This document shows, in pieces, positions 1-6,187 of a DNA stretch of 33,458 nucleotides. The first letter of the stretch is position 1. Each line of letters starts with the position of its first letter. Location: contig JALEMS010000029.1 in assembly GCA_022768185.1 (NCBI GenBank), positions 1 to 33,458 on the forward strand, read 5' to 3'. Position numbers and translations under genes: made by a program. The notes under the pieces were generated by a model. It searched no databases. It saw only the letters and a list, made by a program, of their open reading frames with translations, and was not told the origin of the DNA. This stretch comes from Clostridiales bacterium. Its GTDB lineage: Bacteria; Bacillota; Clostridia; Oscillospirales; Oscillospiraceae.

Positions 1-59
1 GTTAGAACGCTAGCCTGTCACGCTAGAGGTCGACGGTTCAAGTCCGTTCTGGGTCGCCA
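1..59 (+). tRNA. tRNA-Asp (GTC), 5' end cut by window
   Basis: The 3' part of a tRNA is visible. The anticodon arm carries GTC in its loop (bases 17-19, CCTGTCACG context). It is followed by a variable region, a T arm with loop TTCAAGT, an acceptor strand CTGGGTC, discriminator G56 and an encoded CCA at 57-59. The 5' acceptor strand and part of the D arm lie outside the window. The GTC anticodon with G73 fits tRNA-Asp. Confidence 0.93.
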
Positions 60-61
60 AT

Positions 62-137
<76 letters not shown>

Positions 138-144
138 GAAAAAT

Positions 145-172
145 GCCTGACGCATCTGCGTCAGGCTTTTTT
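145..172 (+). terminator. Rho-independent terminator of the tRNA unit
   Basis: GCCTGACGC (145-153) pairs perfectly with GCGTCAGGC (158-166) around a four-base loop and is followed at once by six T residues (167-172). It begins eight bases after the tRNA-Thr CCA, so it ends the tRNA transcript and insulates it from the next operon. Confidence 0.93.
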
Positions 173-220
173 CTTGGGAATGCGCACGGCGGAAAAACGC
201 CCGCGCGCGGCCGCTGCCTC

Positions 221-249
221 TTGCTTCTGCCGGGGGGGTGTGCTACAAT
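221..249 (+). promoter_or_regulatory. Sigma70-type promoter of the B12 uptake operon
   Basis: TTGCTT (221-226) and TACAAT (244-249) are separated by exactly 17 bases. The predicted start, around 256, falls at the 5' edge of the cobalamin riboswitch, as expected if the whole leader is transcribed. Confidence 0.7.
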
Positions 250-252
250 ACG

Positions 253-398
253 GTTACAATCGGAACCAGCACGCCGGGAAGCCGGACTGGGGGAATGGGG
301 TGAAAAGCCCCGCGAGCGGGTCACTGTGAAGCCTCCGCGAGAGGATAAGTCAGAATGCCCAGGCTGTGTTTGATTGCTCCTGCCCACACCGGGAGCCG
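253..398 (+). promoter_or_regulatory. Cobalamin (B12) riboswitch aptamer
   Basis: The conserved core is recognisable: GGGAA near 293, a GGTGAAA element inside a GGGG/CCCC hairpin (about 296-311), the invariant segment GTCACTGTGA (320-329), and the B12-box-like AAGTCAGAATGCCC (347-360). A further stem follows, GGCTGTGT (362-369) with ACACCGGGAGCC (386-397). Its large loop is the usual partner for the kissing contact with the GGTGAAA hairpin loop. Cobalamin riboswitches of this class switch off uptake or synthesis genes when adenosylcobalamin or a related corrinoid binds. It lies 96 bases upstream of the SLH/DUF4430 gene, with a terminator in between. The exact ends are approximate. Confidence 0.9.
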
Positions 399-429
399 TC
401 GTTTCTGAGGGGAGTACTGCGCCCCTCTG

Positions 430-475
430 CGTCTGTACGGCCCGCGTTGCGGGCAGGTACGGACGTTTTTGTTTT
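430..475 (+). terminator. Expression-platform terminator of the cobalamin riboswitch
   Basis: CGTCTGTAC (430-438) pairs with GTACGGACG (457-465, one G-T pair), with an inner CCCGC/GCGGG stem. TTTTTGTTTT follows at 466-475. It lies between the aptamer and the ribosome binding site at 481-488, so ligand-induced termination is the likely mechanism. What the antiterminator pairs with was not worked out. Confidence 0.85.
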
Positions 476-493
476 AAACAAGGAGGAGAAGCG

Positions 494-3400
494 ATGAAAA
501 AGCGCGCGGCGTCCCTGCTGCTGTGCCTGGTGCTGCTGTGCCTGCTGCTGCCTGCGGCTGCGCTGGCGGCGGACACATTGGATGTGGCCATGGCAGACTG
601 TACACGGATCGGGTCTTATACCGATGCGGAATACCCGGTTTATTATTACGCGCCGGAGGAAGCGGGGCCGGCGGCGTCCGTCCGCTTTCCGGATTTTTCC
701 GGCTCGATGGGTCCGGAGAGCATGATCGCCTCGGTCTGCGGCAATGCGTATGTCTCCGCAGCCGACACCGCCCCCATCAGCGACGATTATCTTGCCGGGG
801 ACTGGGCGGACCGCTCGGACAGCGACTGGACGCCGGCAGCCGGCTGGGAAACGCTGGATTTCACCGGCTGCCACGTTTACTGGCTGATGGACGACCATTA
901 TGATACGTATTATTTCGTCCTGCGCCTGCCCGACGAGCCGGCTCCGGCGTATCCCTTCGCCTCCGCCGCCGGTACGGTGAGCCGGGTGACGGAAAACGGC
1001 TACGCCTATGACACCGACTGGGACGGGAAGCCGGACGCCCGGGCCGATCTGTACACCGTTTCCGTGCCCTTCGGCACGCAGGCGGACACGCTGACCTTCT
1101 CCGAGGCGCGCATTGCCTACTGCTATGACGCGGACGGCGTGTATCTGTCATCCTGCGCCGCCGATGCGCAGGCCGGCTACGCCGACAACGGCCAAACCGG
1201 CGAGACGGCTGCCTGCGTGCGTCTGACGCAGGCCGGCGCGCTCCCGGCCCGCGTCGTCGTGCAGACGCCGTACACGGCCGAATGGAAGTCGGACACGCTG
1301 TATGCCGTGCAGTATGAATACACGCATACCTTTACCGTGAAGGTGGACGGACTGGTCATGACCGGCGTCACCGCCAGCCCGAACGCCTACCGCTATTATG
1401 ATTCTTATCACCAGACCACCACCACCGTGATGGTCTATACCGTCGCCGTCCCGCAGGGGACGAAGACGGCGGAGCTGTACACCGGCGACAACGTGCTGCT
1501 GTACAACTACGATGCCGACGGCAATTATCTGGCCGGCTGGTATACGGGCGAGGCCATGTACACCGGCGGGACCGTCGCCACGGTGACGCTCGACAGCAAC
1601 GGCGACGGAAAAACAGACTTCGTTCAGGTGCAGACGCCGTATGACACAGCCTGGAATTCGACGCTGCTGTACGCCGTCACCTTTGACGACGGCACGTCCG
1701 GCGGCACGACGCCCGCCGGCCCCACCGGGAACGCCACCGTCGACGGCCTGCTGACGGGCATCTCTGCCGCCAACACGGAAAACGCCGGCCAATGGTGGAT
1801 CACGGACATGGCGGCCTATGCCGCCGCCTTCCCGGACGCAGCCGCCAAAACCACGGCCGCCGCCCGGCAGGCGGCTGTCAACCGCGCCATCGACGCGGCC
1901 GGCAAGCACGGCGCATCCGACACGGACTGCGCCATGGCCATTCTTGCGCTGACCGCGTCCGGGGCGGACCCGGAGAAGCTTTACCGCGTTAACAGCAACA
2001 CGCCCTTCAGCGCCGTCGAGGCCCTCAGCGCCGCGGCGCATTCGGAAAGCCCCTGGAGCGCGCCCTATACCCTCATGGCGTATCATCAGGGCGATTACGC
2101 CGGAACGGAAGACTATGAAGCGGCGCTCGTCCGCGCGCTGCTCGACAGCCAGCAGGCCGACGGCAGCTGGGAGGAATACGGGACCGTCGACACCACGGCC
2201 AACGTTCTGGCGGGCCTGGCCTTCTATGCCGGCGACGCGGAGGTGGATGCGGCGATCGAAAAGGCCGTCGCGTACCTGAGCGGACAGATGCGGCCCGACG
2301 GCACCTTTGACGGCGGGTACGGTGCAAACGCCAACTCCACGGCGATGGTCATTGTGGGACTTGCCGCCGCCGGGGTCGACCCCGCAACGGATGCCCGCTT
2401 TGTGCACAACGGCGTTTCCGCGCTCGACGGGCTGCTGTCTTTCGCGCTGGCGGATCACTCCGGCTTCGGCTATCAGAGCAGCGCATCCTACAACGACTCC
2501 GCCACCGAGCAGGGCTTCCGCGCGCTCATCGCGGCTGCGCAGGTGCGCAGGACCGGCGCGGCGTACAACGTGTACGATTTCAGCGCCAACGCCGTCTCCC
2601 CGGCCCATGCCACCGGCAGCGGCAGCACGCAGTCGCCGGAGCCGTCCACAGGCGATACCATCACCGTCACGGTCACGGTCAAGGCCACGGACGGCTATTG
2701 GCTCAATCACAACAAGGTCACCCTCCCCGGCGACGGCGCGACGGTTTACCATGCCTTTGTCAAGGCCCTGGAGCGCGCCGGTATGACACAGACCGGCGCG
2801 GAGGACGGTTATGTCCGCTCCATCACGAAGAACGGCGTGACGCTGGCGGAGTTCGGCGGCGGCGAAAATTCCGGCTGGCTCTACAAGGTCAACGGCAAGC
2901 TGCCCGATGTAGGGCTGACCGAATACGATCTTTCGGACGGCGACCGGATCCTGTGGTATTACACCGTCGACTGGACGAGGGACCCCGACGCAGGCAAATA
3001 CGCAGAGCCGGAAATCACTCCCGTGACGCCCCCCGTCCCCGAGCAGCCTGCCCTGCCGTTTGCGGACGTACCCGCCAACGCATGGTATGCCGCGCCGGTC
3101 GAGGCCGTCTGGCGCGCCGGATGGATGAACGGCACGGACGGGACGACCTTTGCCCCGTCCGGCACGCTCAGCCGCGCCATGCTCGTTACGATCCTTCACC
3201 GCCTTGCCGGCGCGGACACGCCCGCGGCGACGGCCTTCCCGGACGTGCCGTCCGGCGCGTGGTACGCCGGCGCCGCCGCCTGGGCGGCGAAAACCGGCGT
3301 CGTCACCGGCTATGCCGACGGGCGCTTCGGCCCGGACGACCCCGTCACCCGCGAGCAGATCGCGGCGATGCTCCGGCGCTGTGCCGCCGGCCTCGGCTGC

Positions 3401-4543
3401 GACGTTTCGAAGCGCGCGCCGCTGACCGGCTTTGCCGATGCCGCGGCAGTCAGCCCCTGGGCACAGGAGAGCATGCAGTGGGCCGCCGGCAGCGGCATCA
3501 TCGGCGGCGCGGACGGCGGACGCCTGCTGCCGGGCGGGTACGCGACGCGCGCCGAGGCGGCCGCCATGCTGCAGCGCTTCGCTGAAAAGGTGCTGCCCAC
3601 CGCCGGAACGGCGGCGCAGCCTTCCGCGGCGGAGGCGGCCCTGCAGCGGGCCGCGGCCGCCGTGCTGGCCGCGGCGCCGACGCCCGTCCCCGGCAGCATC
3701 GGCGGCGACTGGGCCGTGCTCGGCCTGGCGCGCGCCGGCGCGGACGTGCCGGCGGGCTATTATGCGGATTATTACGACGCGGTCGCAGCGCATGTGAGGG
3801 ACTGCCAGGGCGTGCTGCACGAGCGCAAATACACCGAATACAGCCGCACGATCCTTGCCCTGTCCGCGATCGGGTGCGACGCGCGCGACGTGGCGGGCTA
3901 CGACCTCACCCTTCCGCTGGGAGATTACGAAAAAACCGTCCGGCAGGGGATCAACGGACCGGTCTGGGCGCTGCTGGCGCTCGACAGCCGGGACTATCCC
4001 ATGCCGCAGGATCCGCAGGCAAAAACACAGGCCACGCGGCAGCGGTACGTCGACTGCATCCTTGCCGCCCAGCGCGAAGACGGCGGCTGGAGCATGACGG
4101 ACGGCCCATCCGACCCGGACATGACCGCCATGGCGCTGCAGGCGCTGGCCCGCTATCGGGCGCAGGAGAACGTCGGCGCGGCGGTGCGGCGCGGGCTGGC
4201 CTGCCTGTCGGCGCTGCAGGCGTCCGACGGCGGCTTCGTCTCGCAGGGGATGCCCGGAGCGGAGAGCTGCGCGCAGGTGCTTGTGGCGCTCGGCGAGCTG
4301 GGCGTGCCGGCCGATGACGCGCGCTTCGTTAAGCCCGGCGGCGGCGTGCTCGACGCGCTGCTGCGTTATCAGCTGGCCGACGGCGGCTTCTGCCACACCG
4401 CCGGCGGCGAGCGCAATGAAATGGCCTCTGAGCAGGCGCTGTACGCGCTGGCCGCGCAGCAGCGCGCGGCAAACGGCGAGGACAGTCTCTATCGCATGAG
4501 CGGCGCGCCGGCGCTGTACGAGCGCCCGGCTGAAGCGGCGTGA
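494..4543 (+). CDS. Exported SLH-anchored transcobalamin-like protein (alpha/alpha barrel, DUF4430, 3 SLH, second barrel)
   Basis: This 1349-aa protein is predicted to bind a corrinoid at the cell surface. The start is the ATG after AGGAGGAG (481-488); a TTG 120 bases upstream lies in the riboswitch terminator and is not used. Residues 1-26 form a signal peptide ending ALA-AD. Residues 27-410 are beta-rich, with two related copies (about 185-275 and 313-395), each containing a YTV-VP-GT motif and a VQTPY motif. Residues 413-699 are a helical region of terpene-cyclase/prenyltransferase-like repeats (NSTAMVIVGLAAAGVDP type). A DUF4430 domain follows at 719-827, with hallmark GWLYKVNG. Three SLH repeats at 854-1033 would bind cell-wall polymers, and a second barrel spans about 1055-1345. 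Barrel followed by DUF4430 is the architecture of vertebrate intrinsic factor and transcobalamin. The riboswitch upstream and transporter genes downstream support B12 as ligand, but binding is inferred. Confidence 0.85.
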   Translation: MKKRAASLLLCLVLLCLLLPAAALAADTLDVAMADCTRIGSYTDAEYPVYYYAPEEAGPAASVRFPDFSGSMGPESMIASVCGNAYVSAADTAPISDDYLAGDWADRSDSDWTPAAGWETLDFTGCHVYWLMDDHYDTYYFVLRLPDEPAPAYPFASAAGTVSRVTENGYAYDTDWDGKPDARADLYTVSVPFGTQADTLTFSEARIAYCYDADGVYLSSCAADAQAGYADNGQTGETAACVRLTQAGALPARVVVQTPYTAEWKSDTLYAVQYEYTHTFTVKVDGLVMTGVTASPNAYRYYDSYHQTTTTVMVYTVAVPQGTKTAELYTGDNVLLYNYDADGNYLAGWYTGEAMYTGGTVATVTLDSNGDGKTDFVQVQTPYDTAWNSTLLYAVTFDDGTSGGTTPAGPTGNATVDGLLTGISAANTENAGQWWITDMAAYAAAFPDAAAKTTAAARQAAVNRAIDAAGKHGASDTDCAMAILALTASGADPEKLYRVNSNTPFSAVEALSAAAHSESPWSAPYTLMAYHQGDYAGTEDYEAALVRALLDSQQADGSWEEYGTVDTTANVLAGLAFYAGDAEVDAAIEKAVAYLSGQMRPDGTFDGGYGANANSTAMVIVGLAAAGVDPATDARFVHNGVSALDGLLSFALADHSGFGYQSSASYNDSATEQGFRALIAAAQVRRTGAAYNVYDFSANAVSPAHATGSGSTQSPEPSTGDTITVTVTVKATDGYWLNHNKVTLPGDGATVYHAFVKALERAGMTQTGAEDGYVRSITKNGVTLAEFGGGENSGWLYKVNGKLPDVGLTEYDLSDGDRILWYYTVDWTRDPDAGKYAEPEITPVTPPVPEQPALPFADVPANAWYAAPVEAVWRAGWMNGTDGTTFAPSGTLSRAMLVTILHRLAGADTPAATAFPDVPSGAWYAGAAAWAAKTGVVTGYADGRFGPDDPVTREQIAAMLRRCAAGLGCDVSKRAPLTGFADAAAVSPWAQESMQWAAGSGIIGGADGGRLLPGGYATRAEAAAMLQRFAEKVLPTAGTAAQPSAAEAALQRAAAAVLAAAPTPVPGSIGGDWAVLGLARAGADVPAGYYADYYDAVAAHVRDCQGVLHERKYTEYSRTILALSAIGCDARDVAGYDLTLPLGDYEKTVRQGINGPVWALLALDSRDYPMPQDPQAKTQATRQRYVDCILAAQREDGGWSMTDGPSDPDMTAMALQALARYRAQENVGAAVRRGLACLSALQASDGGFVSQGMPGAESCAQVLVALGELGVPADDARFVKPGGGVLDALLRYQLADGGFCHTAGGERNEMASEQALYALAAQQRAANGEDSLYRMSGAPALYERPAEAA

Positions 4544-4580
4544 CCTGCCCCTTTGAAATCAACGGATTGGAGAGCGAGCT

Positions 4581-5300
4581 ATGAAGCGGCGTAAGATCGG
4601 AAACCTTCTGCTGGCCGTCTGTATCGCCGCCGCCGTGCTGGCGGGAGCGTTCCTGCTTGGCGGCGACGCGCCGTCCCGCAAACCGGAGGCGTCCGGCCCG
4701 GTGCAGACCGCGCCGGCGCACACGCCGGACGAACCGGACGCGCCTGTGCCGGAGGCAGGCGCGCCGGTACAGACGGAGACAAACGTGCCCGACAAGCCGG
4801 ACGCGCCCGGGCAGCCGGACGCGGCGCAGCCCGCCCCGCTGGACGAGGTCCCGGCCGGCGCGGAGCCGGAGACCGGGGGCACATGCACCGTCTCCATCTC
4901 CTGTGCGGCCATCCTGTCCCACATGGACCGGCTGGCCCCGGAAAAGGCCGGCCTCGTCCCGGCGGACGGCTGCCTGCTGGGGTCGACGGAGGTCTCGTTT
5001 TCCCCGGGCGAGAGCGTGTTTGACGTGCTGCAGCGTGTCTGCCGCGCGCAGGGGATCCACCTGGAATTTACCAACACGCCGCTGTACGACAGCGCGTACA
5101 TTGAGGGCATCGGCAACCTGTATGAATTCGACTGCGGCGAGCAGTCCGGCTGGATGTACCGCGTCAACGGCTGGTTTCCGGGCTACGGCTGCTCCCGTTA
5201 CGGGGTGAAGGACGGCGACGTGATCGCCTGGCTTTTCACCTGCGATTACGGAGCGGACGTCGGTGCAGGCAGCGTTGCCGGAGAGGACGCAGCGGCATGA
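4581..5300 (+). CDS. Membrane-anchored DUF4430 protein, putative corrinoid-binding subunit
   Basis: 239 aa. The start ATG follows GGAGAG (4569-4574). Residues 1-27 are a basic start plus one hydrophobic segment. I see no lipobox (no small residue before the only Cys there), so it is a signal anchor or a cleaved signal peptide rather than a clear lipoprotein. A Pro/Ala/Asp-rich linker spans about 32-95. The DUF4430 domain runs from about 97 to 225, with FDVLQRVCRAQG, the hallmark GWMYRVNGWFPG and a DGDVIAWLFTCDYG ending. Four Cys residues in the domain could form disulphides. It starts 37 bases after the SLH protein and overlaps ecfT by ATGA. A role in passing ligand from the surface protein to the ECF transporter fits the context but is inferred. 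Confidence 0.82.
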   Translation: MKRRKIGNLLLAVCIAAAVLAGAFLLGGDAPSRKPEASGPVQTAPAHTPDEPDAPVPEAGAPVQTETNVPDKPDAPGQPDAAQPAPLDEVPAGAEPETGGTCTVSISCAAILSHMDRLAPEKAGLVPADGCLLGSTEVSFSPGESVFDVLQRVCRAQGIHLEFTNTPLYDSAYIEGIGNLYEFDCGEQSGWMYRVNGWFPGYGCSRYGVKDGDVIAWLFTCDYGADVGAGSVAGEDAAA

Positions 5301-6187
5301 GAGACGCCTTCTCGCGCTGTCACCCGGCGGTGAACGCGCTGTTTTTTGCGCTGGCCATCGGCTTTTCCATGTGTCTGGCGCATCCGGCGTGGCTGGCTGC
5401 GTCGTTGGCCGGCGCGCTGTGGTATCACGCGCAGCTGCGCCCGCGGCAGGCGGGACGGTTTTTCCTGCGCGTGACGCTGCCGGTGATGCTGCTGGGCGCG
5501 CTGGTCAACCCGGTCTTCAGCCACGCGGGCGTGACGGTGCTGGCGTATCTGCCGTCCGGCAACCCGCTGACGCTGGAGAGCGTGCTCTGCGGGCTGGACG
5601 CCGGGCTGATGCTCGGCGCGGTGCTGACGTGGTTTGCCTGCTGCACCGAGGTGATGACCTCGGATAAATACGTATATCTGTTCGGCCGCGTTGCCCCGGC
5701 GCTGTCGCTGGTGCTGAGCATGACGCTGCGGTTTGTCCCGCGCTTTCACGCGCAGCTGCAGCGCGTGCGCGCAGCGCAGCGCGGCCTTGCCCCGCAGGCG
5801 GAGCCGGACGGCGTGCTGCAGCGGCTGCGCCGCGGTGCGTGCGTGCTCTCGGCGGTGGTCACCTGGGCGCTGGAAAACGCGGTGGACACGGCCGACTCCA
5901 TGCGCGCACGAGGCTACGGTCTGCCGGGCCGCACGGCCTTTTCCCTCTGGTGCCTGGACGCGCGCGACCGGGCGATCCTGCTGTGGCTCGGGTCCTGCGG
6001 GACGTATCTGCTGTGCGGTGCGCTGGCCGGCGGGCTGTACTGGCGGTGCTGCCCGACGGTGCAGGCCGCGCCCGTCACGCCGCGGACGGTCAGCTTTCTG
6101 CTGGCGGGGCTGGCCCTGTGCCTGACGCCGGCGATTCTCGGAGAAAGAGAGGCCGGACAATGGAAGCGTTTACACTCCGACGCCTGA
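5297..6187 (+). CDS. ecfT: ECF transporter transmembrane coupling protein (EcfT/CbiQ family)
   Basis: This 296-aa membrane protein would be the scaffold joining the substrate-binding S component to the two ATPases. Several hydrophobic segments lie in residues 10-130, and further ones lie near the C-terminus (about 225-250 and 265-285). The cytoplasmic coupling region carries the family Ala-Arg-Gly signature in SMRARGYGLPG (around residues 202-212), with a second, weaker candidate at RAAQRGL (about 158-164). Its ATG overlaps the preceding stop as ATGA, and its end overlaps the ATPase gene by 28 bases, so translation is coupled. Length and motif fit PF02361. Its sole ATPase/S partner in the window is the next gene, which suggests a dedicated (group I) ECF system. 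Confidence 0.88.
   Translation: MRDAFSRCHPAVNALFFALAIGFSMCLAHPAWLAASLAGALWYHAQLRPRQAGRFFLRVTLPVMLLGALVNPVFSHAGVTVLAYLPSGNPLTLESVLCGLDAGLMLGAVLTWFACCTEVMTSDKYVYLFGRVAPALSLVLSMTLRFVPRFHAQLQRVRAAQRGLAPQAEPDGVLQRLRRGACVLSAVVTWALENAVDTADSMRARGYGLPGRTAFSLWCLDARDRAILLWLGSCGTYLLCGALAGGLYWRCCPTVQAAPVTPRTVSFLLAGLALCLTPAILGEREAGQWKRLHSDA

Noticed and set aside
374-493. A TTG-initiated 40-codon extension of the SLH protein
   Set aside because: It would lie across the riboswitch and its terminator and push the signal peptide inward; the ATG at 494 has AGGAGGAG upstream.
1148-4396. A 1082-codon open frame on the minus strand opposite the SLH protein
   Set aside because: Antisense shadow of a GC-rich gene: composition rich in Arg, Gly, Ala and His, no domains, no ribosome binding site, while the plus-strand frame has a signal peptide and clear domains.
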